A stretch of 64,000 bases of DNA from Rossellomorea aquimaris (lineage in GTDB: Bacteria > Bacillota > Bacilli > Bacillales > Bacillaceae_B): the NCBI RefSeq assembly GCF_008180865.1, contig NZ_VTEX01000003.1:2501-66500 (forward strand). The letters are read 5' to 3'. Position 1 is the first letter of the stretch; every line of letters begins with the position of its first letter. The notes under the pieces are model-generated. The model made no database searches. It saw only the letters and a program-made list of their open reading frames with translations, and was not told where the DNA came from. This document shows positions 44,461 through 51,670 of the stretch, piece after piece. A program made the translations under genes and the position numbers.

Positions 44461-45228
44461 TCACAGTTTCGCTTCTTCTTCCAGCAGTACTTCTTCCGTA
44501 GTTTTCAAGTCTGACTGCGGCTTATCATCTTCCGGAAAGAGCTCGAAATACTCGTCGCTTCTATTAAGGAACATTTTCGCAGCGTCTCCTAAGTCACCGC
44601 CAGCCCTATCCTCGACTAGCTGATCGAAGAATTTCGACTGCATCATGCTGTCAGCGAAGTCTGCTAAGTTTTGTGCCTCAGCCGTTTCCGGATTTCGTGC
44701 TCGACTTTTGACGTCTTCAAACAGCTTGGAGATTTCCGGCTTACTACTGTCATTAAGAATCGGCTGGATAATCTCGGAGAATTGATCCTTTACTTGGGCT
44801 GCCAACGCCTGGTCCTCAACTGAGCGTACGAAGTCTTTCAATAACTGCGTCCCACGCTGCGGATTAGTCAGCATGAGCTCCGTCTTGAACTCTCGGAGGC
44901 GTTTATCGAATCGCTCCTGCACATCGGCATCTACTTTAGGCGCTTTACTGTGAATCAAGTCCTTGGCATCTTTCTTTGCTTGTTTTAGTAGGTCTCGATA
45001 TTGAGAGTGTTGTGAGCGAGCTAATTGTAGTAACTTGGTTGTTTGCTTCTTTTGTAGGGATTCAATAAGTTTCTGCTTGCCAGCGTGTGTAAAGTCCCTA
45101 TTGTTTCTAATGTCAGACTGTTTAGAACGGAATTCTTCTTGAAAGCTACGATAAAGGCCAGTTGATCCGTTCCTTAATTCGTGAGCCTTATTTGTTAGTT
45201 CGCGGATTTGTTCGATTGATTTTTTCAT
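44461..45228 (-). CDS. Unknown helical phage-type protein
   Basis: 255 residues, almost all predicted helix and highly charged. Residues 1-115 are basic (KKSIEQIRELTNKAHELRNG, QKKQTTKLLQLARSQHSQYRDLLKQ) and 150-255 acidic, ending in DDKPQSDLKTTEEVLLEEEAKL. The basic-to-acidic layout and its place before the tail genes recall scaffold or minor head proteins, but no family is recognised. It starts 17 bases after the preceding stop, in the same leftward series. Confidence 0.6.
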   Translation of the reverse strand: MKKSIEQIRELTNKAHELRNGSTGLYRSFQEEFRSKQSDIRNNRDFTHAGKQKLIESLQKKQTTKLLQLARSQHSQYRDLLKQAKKDAKDLIHSKAPKVDADVQERFDKRLREFKTELMLTNPQRGTQLLKDFVRSVEDQALAAQVKDQFSEIIQPILNDSSKPEISKLFEDVKSRARNPETAEAQNLADFADSMMQSKFFDQLVEDRAGGDLGDAAKMFLNRSDEYFELFPEDDKPQSDLKTTEEVLLEEEAKL

Positions 45229-45244
45229 ATTAAATCTCCTCCAT

Positions 45245-45643
45245 TTATAATTTTTCGATTATTGATGTTTTTCTTTTAGCCGCATCAAACTGCAGCAATT
45301 TCGTATGCCTCTTCACGTTTTTAACACGCCTAAAGCTTAATTTTCTACCGTCTGCATACAGTCCGGCTTTACGTTCCTGCTCTTTGTATTGCCCAAAATA
45401 CGGCGAATTTGAAGTAAAGGAAATCAACTTATCTGACTCCGGTACATATTGAAACACTAGCGAATAGATATAGTGCAACGTCTGTCTTTTCGAAGGGTAA
45501 TCCGATTTATCAAAATAGAGCGACATGATTGTGTAAGGTATTCCGTTCTTTATTAGCTCTACGCCACAAGCAATTGCAGTCGTGTCGTCTAACAGCGATA
45601 TACTTACGTCAGTGATGTCTTTATTGAAGATCTTATCGGTCAT
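45245..45643 (-). CDS. Unknown protein of the late series
   Basis: 132 residues from ATG 45643 (MTDKIFNKDITDVSISLLDD); AAGGGGAATGCGA precedes it, while the longer frame from 45706 has no site. Alternating strands and helices (TDVSISLLDDTTAIACGVELI, IPYTIMSLYFDKSDY) suggest an alpha/beta fold, and the C-terminal third is strongly basic (RKLSFRRVKNVKRHTKLLQF), so nucleic acid binding is possible. It overlaps the 55-residue gene ahead by 11 bases. Confidence 0.58.
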   Translation of the reverse strand: MTDKIFNKDITDVSISLLDDTTAIACGVELIKNGIPYTIMSLYFDKSDYPSKRQTLHYIYSLVFQYVPESDKLISFTSNSPYFGQYKEQERKAGLYADGRKLSFRRVKNVKRHTKLLQFDAAKRKTSIIEKL

Positions 45644-45800
45644 TCGCATTCCCCTTATCCTTCTCGAGTCTAGCGAAAACTGCTGCCGTCCAATCTCTAC
45701 TGTCATTCTTCTTCGCGTTCTGCTTTTTCTTTTTCAACTTTCGCTGGTTCCATTGCGTCATGTTGCCGAACCGGACATCACCGGAGCTTTTTCGTCCCAT
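45633..45800 (-). CDS. Small basic protein, 55 residues
   Basis: Reads MGRKSSGDVRFGNMTQWNQR and so on; residues 18-36 are almost all K, R, N and Q, and the end DWTAAVFARLEKDKG is amphipathic. Its ATG overlaps the stop of the preceding gene by one base (TAATG), and its own end overlaps the next gene by 11 bases. Such chaining in a dense series supports a real gene. Function unknown. Confidence 0.55.
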   Translation of the reverse strand: MGRKSSGDVRFGNMTQWNQRKLKKKKQNAKKNDSRDWTAAVFARLEKDKGNANDR

Positions 45801-45997
45801 TACTTAGCACCTCGCTTTCGGTTGTTCGTTGCCTTTCGGTCGGCCACCATGCGGGGCAATAGAGCGTCGATTTGGCGGTTCGATAAGTAGCATCCGAACA
45901 GATACACGCTCTTTTGTCCGTTTTCATCAACTGTTACCTCGATCGGCTTTTTTCCGTTTCGTTTAATCTCAAAAGAATACATCGGCAAACCACTCAT
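45800..45997 (-). CDS. Small protein, 65 residues
   Basis: A very good ribosome site (GGAGGAGGAATCGCA) precedes ATG 45997, and this ATG overlaps the stop of the 45-residue gene as ATGA. The first 40 residues look like three strands (MYSFEIKRNGKKPIEVTVDENGQKSVYLF, in overlapping pieces), followed by a basic tail (RKATNNRKRGAK). No family recognised. Confidence 0.62.
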   Translation of the reverse strand: MSGLPMYSFEIKRNGKKPIEVTVDENGQKSVYLFGCYLSNRQIDALLPRMVADRKATNNRKRGAK

Positions 45998-46131
45998 TGC
46001 GATTCCTCCTCCAATTTAAATAAGCCCGCTATCAGCCGGCCGTCTTTGATTACTTCTGCGATTAATTTGTATTTACTATCGGCCAGCAGGGTTTCGATTG
46101 CACCTCGCCGGTCGGTGTAGACGCTTTTCAT
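45994..46131 (-). CDS. Small protein, 45 residues
   Basis: MKSVYTDRRGAIETLLADSK, then KLIAEVIKDGRLIAGLFKLEE. Both ends use ATGA overlaps: the ATG with the HNH gene stop (46128-46131), the stop with the next ATG (45994-45997). The ribosome site of the next gene lies within its last codons. Short, mixed alpha/beta, function unknown. Confidence 0.58.
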   Translation of the reverse strand: MKSVYTDRRGAIETLLADSKYKLIAEVIKDGRLIAGLFKLEEESQ

Positions 46132-46682
46132 GTGATTTCTTTCCGCATCTTCTCGAGCTCATGGACTGCGTGCTGGTTCGTCATCTGCCAAACTAAATCC
46201 TCGACAGGCTGCTTCGATTGGAACGCAAGATAATGAGCGAGCATCGCAAAATGTTCGTCCTTAAATCGATCATCATTGAAGAAGTGGCTGACAACCGGTA
46301 AGTCTCTTTTTCGCCCATTACATCCTGGACATGCAAGGACTAGATTCGAAATGTGATGACGTCCTTTGGCTCTACGAGGTATTACGTGCTCTAGGTGGAA
46401 AGCGCGGCCATCCGGTGATTCTTTAGCGTTACAGTAAATGCAGGTTCCCGAAAAAATATCAAATAGTGATTTAACTTCCTCGAGCGTGACCTCGATTTCT
46501 TCCCCGGCTTCGTTTGCGCGTTGACAAAGTTTGTAATAGGCGTAGGTTGCTTTATCGCGAGACTTACCTTTGCAGGTATAACAGCGATTAGTCCTTCCGT
46601 CTTTTACACGCTTATCAAGTTCAAACTCGGTGATTGATTTAGTTTCGTTACACAGGCGACATGTACGCTTCTCTTTAGACAT
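46128..46682 (-). CDS. HNH endonuclease
   Basis: 184 residues. The N-terminal zinc site has four cysteines (CRLCNETKSITEF, CYTCKGK; residues about 8-40). The HNH fold (about 85-130) shows CIYCNAKESPDG, the catalytic histidine in FHLEHVIPRRAKG, the Asn in HHISNLVLACPGCNGRKRD and a second pair of cysteines. HNH nucleases next to late genes often assist packaging in phages, and others are selfish homing enzymes. No terminase is present, so the role is open. Start overlaps the 33-residue gene by one base. Confidence 0.9.
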   Translation of the reverse strand: MSKEKRTCRLCNETKSITEFELDKRVKDGRTNRCYTCKGKSRDKATYAYYKLCQRANEAGEEIEVTLEEVKSLFDIFSGTCIYCNAKESPDGRAFHLEHVIPRRAKGRHHISNLVLACPGCNGRKRDLPVVSHFFNDDRFKDEHFAMLAHYLAFQSKQPVEDLVWQMTNQHAVHELEKMRKEIT

Positions 46683-46783
46683 TAGCGCACGCCCCCTTTA
46701 GTTCCGTTGATTTCATCACATTTTCGGCTGATTTCCTTGACGTCTTTCAGTATTGCGTTTAACTCTTTCAAAATGTTCTCCAT
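46682..46783 (-). CDS. Small protein, 33 residues
   Basis: MENILKELNAILKDVKEISR followed by KCDEINGTKGGVR: a short amphipathic helix, possibly dimerising. AAGGGGATGGAATGGG lies upstream, and its stop overlaps the HNH start (TAATG). Size makes it uncertain, but the coupling supports it. Confidence 0.5.
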   Translation of the reverse strand: MENILKELNAILKDVKEISRKCDEINGTKGGVR

Positions 46784-46804
46784 CCCATTCCATCCCCTTA
46801 ATAA

Positions 46805-46942
46805 TCATTTTTTAAGTTTTAATTCTTTTTGAATCTCATCTAATACGGCTCTGATTTCGCGCTGAACGTATGTGTTTCCGGTCTGCTCAAGTATCGCTAA
46901 ACCGACCAGGTAACTCGACAATGCCTCGGCTCTCCCATCCAT
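46805..46942 (-). CDS. Small protein, 45 residues
   Basis: MDGRAEALSSYLVGLAILEQ, then VQREIRAVLDEIQKELKLKK: two helices, the second strongly charged. GGGAGGTGATGGG precedes the ATG. Twenty-one bases separate it from the next small gene. No family recognised. Confidence 0.52.
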   Translation of the reverse strand: MDGRAEALSSYLVGLAILEQTGNTYVQREIRAVLDEIQKELKLKK

Positions 46943-46974
46943 CCCATCACCTCCCATTAATTATGTAGCGCCCA

Positions 46975-47304
46975 TTAGAGGGTGCCTTGTAGTTCCTGCA
47001 ACGCCTGAAGTATTACGTGGCGAATATACTTCTTTTGTAAGCCGGCTCCAGTTGTTGGCGAATATGCTACACAAAACTCCGTTGCCAATCGTTCCACTAG
47101 TTTGTATACTTTTTCCGAATCCAACTTCGCCAGTGTTTTGCGGTCAACCTTTTCGAGTGTTTCCTCGTAAGCGAGTGTCAGCAGCGAAAACTGGACTGGA
47201 GTTAATTCGGTGTGAGGCATTTCGTAGGTGAACACCCTTCTTCCGCCCCAATCCACGATATAGCCGGTCTGATTTTCGTTTAAATACGTGATTTTCACGC
47301 CCAT
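46975..47304 (-). CDS. Unknown small phage-type protein
   Basis: 109 residues from ATG 47304 (MGVKITYLNENQTGYIVDWG); AAGGAGGG precedes it. Beta-rich start, then helices (TPVQFSLLTLAYEETLEKVD, KVYKLVERLATEFC, KYIRHVILQALQELQ). Not recognised. It lies between the XRE-type gene and the small coupled genes in the leftward series. Confidence 0.6.
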   Translation of the reverse strand: MGVKITYLNENQTGYIVDWGGRRVFTYEMPHTELTPVQFSLLTLAYEETLEKVDRKTLAKLDSEKVYKLVERLATEFCVAYSPTTGAGLQKKYIRHVILQALQELQGTL

Positions 47305-47351
47305 TTTTTGATCCCTCCTTGACATCGATTTGTTTTTAGAGTAGATTATAA

Positions 47352-47567
47352 TTAGGATAGTTTGCGTAAATTTTCATAAAACGCAAAAAAGGCCTTTTCA
47401 TCGTAATCCAAGCGTGCCAGCTTCGCTTTTACTCGCGGAGTAACTTGCAGGCTTCCATTCTCTATGCGTCCGATTGTGGCGAGTGAAAGCCCTAAAGTGT
47501 TAGCAAACTCAGCCTGTGTTTGATTCGTGTAATACCTAAGTGCTCTAAACTTATCTCCGGTCATCAT
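47352..47567 (-). CDS. XRE-family helix-turn-helix regulator
   Basis: 71 residues from ATG 47567; AAAGGAGGTATT precedes it. The Cro/CI-type helix-turn-helix is clear: FRALRYYTNQTQAEFANTLG, SLATIGRIENGSLQVTP, VKAKLARL. Being so small and without a sensor domain, it is Cro-like. It sits in the middle of the leftward series and may control late genes. Confidence 0.82.
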   Translation of the reverse strand: MMTGDKFRALRYYTNQTQAEFANTLGLSLATIGRIENGSLQVTPRVKAKLARLDYDEKAFFAFYENLRKLS

Positions 47568-47635
47568 AATACCTCCTTTTATTACTTTCATTCCAAAATA
47601 ATAACGGGCTAAAACGCCCTCTCCTATATATACAC

Positions 47636-48301
47636 TTATTTACTGCACTTAAATTGCGATGCTCTTAAACGTTCCATCTTTAGCTTTCTATCACTATACT
47701 TATCTGCGAAATACTTCTCGACCGCCGCAGGATCCATGCGCGATTCTTCAACCGGTCCAAAACTATGTCCATGCCTGATTCCACGAAGCACTACTCGATC
47801 GCTACCATCCGTTGGTGTGTTTCTTGATTTCCTACGCCCGCCGTTACTTGTCTGTTGAGCACCTTGAATAAGCGCAAGTTTATCCGGCGCAAATGACTTC
47901 TCATGGCGATGATACTTAAGCATGTACGTTTCATTGGCGAAAAACGGGTACTCCAAGTGACCTGCGTAATAATCAGACATTTTAGAACTGCGCTTTTTCC
48001 TCGGGCTAACAAGTTCCTTATCGGCCTTTTTATTCTTCTTTGCGAAATTATCCTTGGCATACTTACAAGGCCGGCAGCACGTCTTCGCCCGGTTCGGCCT
48101 TGACTTATCACGGAACAGATAACCGCACCAATCGCAATTCTTCACACGGACGTCTTCCGTATCATGAAGCTTTCCCTTCATTAGACGTTGAATAACTGGC
48201 ATAGCGTCCGTCATCATTATTCCTCGAGTGAATTGTTCAGCGAATTCGATAGCGCCTTCTCCTGGTTCTCTATATACTACTCTCTTCGTCTCCTCCATCA
48301 T
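47636..48301 (-). CDS. Zinc-finger-like protein next to the iterons
   Basis: 221 residues from ATG 48301 (MMEETKRVVYREPG); GGGGGAATTA precedes it. The longer frame to 48394 runs through an iteron and has no ribosome site. Residues about 55-85 carry CDWCGYLFRDKSRPNRAKTCC, ending in RPCK, a five-cysteine zinc-finger pattern, followed by a lysine-rich stretch (FAKKNKKADKELVSPRKKR) and a basic tail. DNA binding is likely. It is the first gene left of the iteron region, so a replication or copy-control role is possible. Confidence 0.65.
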   Translation of the reverse strand: MMEETKRVVYREPGEGAIEFAEQFTRGIMMTDAMPVIQRLMKGKLHDTEDVRVKNCDWCGYLFRDKSRPNRAKTCCRPCKYAKDNFAKKNKKADKELVSPRKKRSSKMSDYYAGHLEYPFFANETYMLKYHRHEKSFAPDKLALIQGAQQTSNGGRRKSRNTPTDGSDRVVLRGIRHGHSFGPVEESRMDPAAVEKYFADKYSDRKLKMERLRASQFKCSK

Positions 48302-48321
48302 TAATTCCCCCATGTATTCCC

Positions 48322-48541
48322 TACGTATCAAAATGAACCGTAGGAGTATTTTTATTTGGTTTCTCTTTTCTTTTCTGCGATTAATACCTACCAATAGATG
48401 ACGCCGTTATTTTTTTTTAAAAAATGACGGAATGTATATTTCTTTCGGTATATTTATATCGGTAAATTTATATAACGTATCAAAATGAACCGTAGCTACG
48501 TATCAAAATGAACTGTACCTACGTATCAAAATGAACCGTAG
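48322..48541. other. candidate replication origin: 23-bp iterons flanking an AT-rich tract
   Basis: The unit TACGTATCAAAATGAACCGT occurs at 48322, 48474 (first base changed), 48497 (one base changed) and 48520. The last three are spaced exactly 23 bases apart. Read on the minus strand each unit starts CTACG and ends CGTAG. Between the first and second copies, 48345-48470 is strongly AT-rich (a T9A6 run and TATATTTATATCGG). Iterons on both sides of an AT-rich tract next to a winged-helix gene is the plan of initiator-dependent origins, for example in staphylococcal pathogenicity islands. Confidence 0.6.
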
Positions 48542-48545
48542 TCGA

Positions 48546-48971
48546 TTATCCGGCTGCAAACCTCTTCTTACTCGTCTGCTCACTATCCTTAATTTTCGCA
48601 AGTCGTTCTTCTCTATATTTTTCGACTTCCGGAAACTTAGTGATTAACTCATCTACTGACTTGACTGGTTTATTAAATACGTAGACATTATTCGCTGCGA
48701 TCGGAGAACGCTTCTTCTTAATAAGCTCGAGCGTCTCTAATGTCGTTATGCACCTTTTTACTGTAGATTCGCCTAGACCGGAATCCGCGGATAGTTGCCA
48801 AATGTTCGGGAAGGCATATCCATAGTTAGGGTTCCAGTAATCGAAAAGCAACTCGTATATTAATAGAGAGTTTCCGTTAAAATTCGGATGTTGCGTGTAA
48901 ATCCTCCTTAGACTGTTGACGCTAGGAATGTAATGCTCAGTAATTTCGTACGGATATTTGTGTTCTCCCAC
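48546..48971 (-). CDS. Winged-helix protein, likely replication initiator or replication-gene regulator
   Basis: 141 residues. The segment LLIYELLFDYWNPNYGYAFPNIWQLSADSGLGESTVKRCITTLETLELIKKKR (in overlapping pieces, residues about 35-92) is a winged helix of the HTH_36 / DnaD N-terminal type found in plasmid and phage replication proteins. The C-terminal end is basic. It ends five bases from the iterons. A full initiator is usually larger, so it may need a partner, such as the zinc-finger-like protein. It follows the XRE gene by 12 bases. Confidence 0.72.
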   Translation of the reverse strand: MGEHKYPYEITEHYIPSVNSLRRIYTQHPNFNGNSLLIYELLFDYWNPNYGYAFPNIWQLSADSGLGESTVKRCITTLETLELIKKKRSPIAANNVYVFNKPVKSVDELITKFPEVEKYREERLAKIKDSEQTSKKRFAAG

Positions 48972-48983
48972 GTAAATCCCTCC

Positions 48984-49190
48984 TTAATTTTCTTCCAAGA
49001 ACTTGCGGCACTTATCTACATATTCATCGCCGAATAATTCTCGGAGTTTCTTATTTACTCTATCGCTGACATTCTTCTTTCCTTTTTCGATCATACACAC
49101 CATCGGCTCACTGATACCCAACATTTCGCTGAGACTCTTCTGCGTTAACCCTCTTGACTGCCTGATGAATCGGAATAAATTTGAACTCAT
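48984..49190 (-). CDS. XRE-family helix-turn-helix regulator (Cro-like)
   Basis: 68 residues from ATG 49190 (MSSNLFRFIRQSRGLTQKSL); GGGGGAAATGTAC precedes it. The helix-turn-helix LTQKSLSEMLGISEPMVCMIEKGKKNVS is clear. It leads the pair XRE plus winged-helix gene. The region upstream has repeated TTTGTGAA words that could be its operators. Confidence 0.84.
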   Translation of the reverse strand: MSSNLFRFIRQSRGLTQKSLSEMLGISEPMVCMIEKGKKNVSDRVNKKLRELFGDEYVDKCRKFLEEN

Positions 49191-49824
49191 GTACATTTCC
49201 CCCTAGTTACGTATAATTTTCTTAACCCCCACGTAAAACAAAAACAGAAAGCGAACCATGGGAGTAATCCGCCTTCTTACTTATGCACTTATTTACTGCA
49301 CTTAAATAATGGGTTTGACATATACTATTTCAAGGTGTAATATAGTAGTATAAGATAGGTTTAATATGGTCAAAAATGGTCAATCTGTTATAGAACCCTT
49401 TTAAATCCGTCTAGAGGGCTCTCAGAGCGATTCTAAGCGTTTTGGCTACTATACCCTTAAAAAGGAGTTACAGACCCGTTTACGCCTATTCTACACGGTT
49501 AAAAACAACCTCAAATCGTTTTTGCTCGCCAGACAGGTTAGAAATGAGACTTTGTGAATAAATTCACGAAACCTCAAAACTCCTCTCACTATAACCATTC
49601 AAAAAGTTTGTGAATTACCAAAAATTAGGGATAAAAATGACAATAGTCCTACTGTTTGTGACAACTTTGTGAACAAAACTTCCGATAACCCATTAAAAAA
49701 GGTACTAAAGTACTACAATTACACTGTGCGTCCACACGTTAAAGCGTTAAATTTCACAATCTCCTGTACCAATTCGACCGGTACAGATTTTTTATTTTCC
49801 TCTATAACAGAAAGCCCGCGCCAA
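49191..49824. promoter_or_regulatory. 634-base control region with a strong rightward promoter and TTTGTGA repeats
   Basis: No gene that I trust lies here. TTGACA (49315-49320) and TAATAT (49338-49343), 17 bases apart, form a strong plus-strand promoter that faces no plausible rightward gene. TTTGTGAATAAATTCACGAAA (49551-49571) is a palindrome, and TTTGTGA recurs near 49610, 49656 and 49667. A 22-base word (49286-49307) repeats one at 47633-47654. An antisense or regulatory RNA and repressor sites are the likely content. Confidence 0.5.
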
Positions 49825-50217
49825 TCAGCGCAAGCCCTCTACTCCCATTTCCGCAGCTACCTCTTCGACTGTCATACTTATGTTTACTTGCTGACGGATT
49901 TCGAAACTGGCCCGTAGCGCTCCCTCGTACCTTACCTCGATCTCATTCAACGCTTGTTTAGCCATACTATTAAACGGCTTAAGCCTCGCCATTTCATCTT
50001 TTACACACCTTCTACGAGTCAATGCCGCTTTGAGTCTGAGCGTGCAGGCAATGGCGTCCAGATCCTCTTCGCTTGTACACTCTATTTCGTGATATATGTT
50101 GCTTATCTGCCGGTCGAGCACCGACAACATCATCCCAAGCTTCTTAAATGTCTCGCGAACCTCTGTGTATGTATCGATCAATCTACGATGGTAAACGTCA
50201 GAAATAAAATCCTGCAT
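49825..50217 (-). CDS. Unknown helical early protein
   Basis: 130 residues with GGAGG seven to ten bases before the ATG. Nearly all helix: MQDFISDVYHRRLIDTYTEV, LGMMLSVLDRQISNIYHEIE, CTLRLKAALTRRRCVKDEMA, NEIEVRYEGALRASFEIRQQ. Ends acidic. No family recognised. It precedes the control region of the XRE gene in the leftward series. Confidence 0.6.
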   Translation of the reverse strand: MQDFISDVYHRRLIDTYTEVRETFKKLGMMLSVLDRQISNIYHEIECTSEEDLDAIACTLRLKAALTRRRCVKDEMARLKPFNSMAKQALNEIEVRYEGALRASFEIRQQVNISMTVEEVAAEMGVEGLR

Positions 50218-50382
50218 TTTCGTAACCTCCGATTTTATTAGTTTGATAGTTTCGCCTCATACTTCTCCAACGGCAGGTCGACCAACGTCTAAGGTTGCCG
50301 TCTCACACGCTCGTCCAACTGTCGCGATGAGTTAAACGGGGGACCGATGCGCCCTGCCTCCGCGCACCGACCGTCCGTAAAC

Positions 50383-50637
50383 TTACCTTGCTACTTTCCT
50401 GATGTATTCTAAAAGCGTGAGCTGCTCGATTTGGTCTGCCGGAACCTTATCGCCAAGCTCCATATTGTGATATGCGTCGAGATAAACGTGATTGCCGTCA
50501 ACGTAACCTCGAACAATGATTCGGAAATACATTTCAAACGGATAATCAAACATTAATACGTTGCCATCAATTAATGTCGCCTGTTCGTCCGGTGCTTGAG
50601 GATCGTCAGTATAATGAACCGTTACCTTACGCGTCAT
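50383..50637 (-). CDS. Unknown small early protein
   Basis: 84 residues, mostly strands (MTRKVTVHYTDDPQAPDE, RIIVRGYVDGNHVYLDAYHN), ending in a short helix (QLTLLEYIRKVAR). Its ATG overlaps the stop of the preceding gene in an ATGA. About 165 bases without a credible gene follow it. Function unknown. Confidence 0.6.
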   Translation of the reverse strand: MTRKVTVHYTDDPQAPDEQATLIDGNVLMFDYPFEMYFRIIVRGYVDGNHVYLDAYHNMELGDKVPADQIEQLTLLEYIRKVAR

Positions 50638-50924
50638 TCAGACCACCCGAAACGCTCAATTAGCATTAGGAGACTGCCAAGAGACATATCCGGATTATCG
50701 ATAAGAGCTCGCGTCTCTTTGTTAGCTTTGAACGAAATGAGGTCGTTAAGCATCTCATAGTGGCCTTTGTATTTATTACTCGGCAAAAGAGTTCCTAAGA
50801 AAAGCACGCCTTCGATTTCCGTGCAGTAGTACGACCCCATATCGCTGACTAAGTGACTGCGAAAATATTCCGGTTGATCCAACTCGACCTCTAATACGAC
50901 TGAAACGATTTTACGATTACCCAT
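50634..50924 (-). CDS. Unknown early protein
   Basis: 96 residues: MGNRKIVSVVLEVELDQPEY, then SHLVSDMGSYYCTEIEGVLFLG and a helical end with ALIDNPDMSLGSLLMLIERFG. It begins directly after the stop of the 31-residue membrane peptide; AAAGGAGG lies in the last codons of that gene. No family recognised. Confidence 0.6.
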   Translation of the reverse strand: MGNRKIVSVVLEVELDQPEYFRSHLVSDMGSYYCTEIEGVLFLGTLLPSNKYKGHYEMLNDLISFKANKETRALIDNPDMSLGSLLMLIERFGWSE

Positions 50925-51020
50925 TTAATTTTCCTCCTTTAAAGTTCCGCTGCGATCCATGCCGACAAAATAACCGATTAAATAACTTCCGAACAACGAA
51001 AAACCAATTGCTGCTATCAT
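50925..51020 (-). CDS. Small membrane peptide, 31 residues
   Basis: MIAAIGFSLFGSYLIGYFVG followed by MDRSGTLKEEN: one membrane helix and a charged tail. GGAGGAATTGAAA precedes the ATG, which overlaps the stop of the gene before it (ATGA). Its own end carries the ribosome site of the next gene. Short hydrophobic peptides of this kind occur in phage early regions; the role is unknown. Confidence 0.58.
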   Translation of the reverse strand: MIAAIGFSLFGSYLIGYFVGMDRSGTLKEEN

Positions 51021-51514
51021 TTTTCAATTCCTCCTATTATCGATTCCCTTACCTGAGCGAGCGCCAAGACGTCTCTCTCATCGAGCACAACGTAGTCACC
51101 TGCCGTGATTAACTTGCCGTCGATTGTCGACACGGTACCATTAGGATAAACGTGAACGACCTGCCAAATGAACCTTTCTTTAGCTTCGTAGATGTGATCG
51201 CCAGGATTAACACCTGCGACAACTTCACCGCCGTCCCAATTGACAAGATAGCTAATGAACTCCGGAAAAGTCATTTTCGCAAGCTTCACCGCCTCAAGAT
51301 TCTGCGGTAAATTAAAGGCGTTCATGTCGAGTGATAAAACACTGTAGTCATCTTCGCAATCTACAACTATTCGCCCCTCCTCTTCCTTATAAGTCCAAAC
51401 CGCTAGGCCAGTGTCGCCAATCAGCAAAAGAAGATCCTCGTCGATGATTAAGCCTTGCATGATTTCCGTGAACTTACGCTTTTCACACATACAATACACA
51501 TCTGTCGGTTTCAT
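51017..51514 (-). CDS. Unknown early protein, first gene of the leftward series
   Basis: 164 residues from ATG 51514 (MKPTDVYCMCEKRKFTEIMQ); GGAAGGATGACAAC precedes it. The longer frame to 51577 starts inside the promoter. Strand-rich with many acidic residues (YSVLSLDMNAFNLPQNLEAV, HVYPNGTVSTIDGKLITAGD). No family recognised. It is the first gene after the operator-controlled promoter at 51.6 kb, so it should be an immediate early product. Confidence 0.62.
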   Translation of the reverse strand: MKPTDVYCMCEKRKFTEIMQGLIIDEDLLLLIGDTGLAVWTYKEEEGRIVVDCEDDYSVLSLDMNAFNLPQNLEAVKLAKMTFPEFISYLVNWDGGEVVAGVNPGDHIYEAKERFIWQVVHVYPNGTVSTIDGKLITAGDYVVLDERDVLALAQVRESIIGGIEK

Positions 51515-51546
51515 GTTGTCATCCTTCCATATCCACGATTGAGTAT

Positions 51547-51596
51547 TACCGATTCGGTATGACTTTATTATATACACGTTACGGTCATACCGTCAA
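51547..51596 (-). promoter_or_regulatory. leftward early promoter with two palindromic operators
   Basis: On the minus strand TTGACG (plus 51591-51596) and TATAAT (plus 51567-51572) are 18 bases apart. ACGGTCATACCGT (51581-51593) is an inverted repeat within the spacer. TACCGATTCGGTA (51547-51559) is a perfect 13-base palindrome just past the start point. The divergent regulator gene begins 75 bases to the right. This is the layout of a repressor-controlled phage early promoter. Confidence 0.72.
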
Positions 51597-51670
51597 CACA
51601 ATTTTTATCTTTTTTTATTTAAATTAATTATGTATAATAAAATCATAAGTAATTGATCGGGGATGATACT

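Noticed and set aside
49669..49917. Open frame of 82 codons on the plus strand
   Set aside because: No ribosome site; it runs antisense into the 130-residue gene, which has one.
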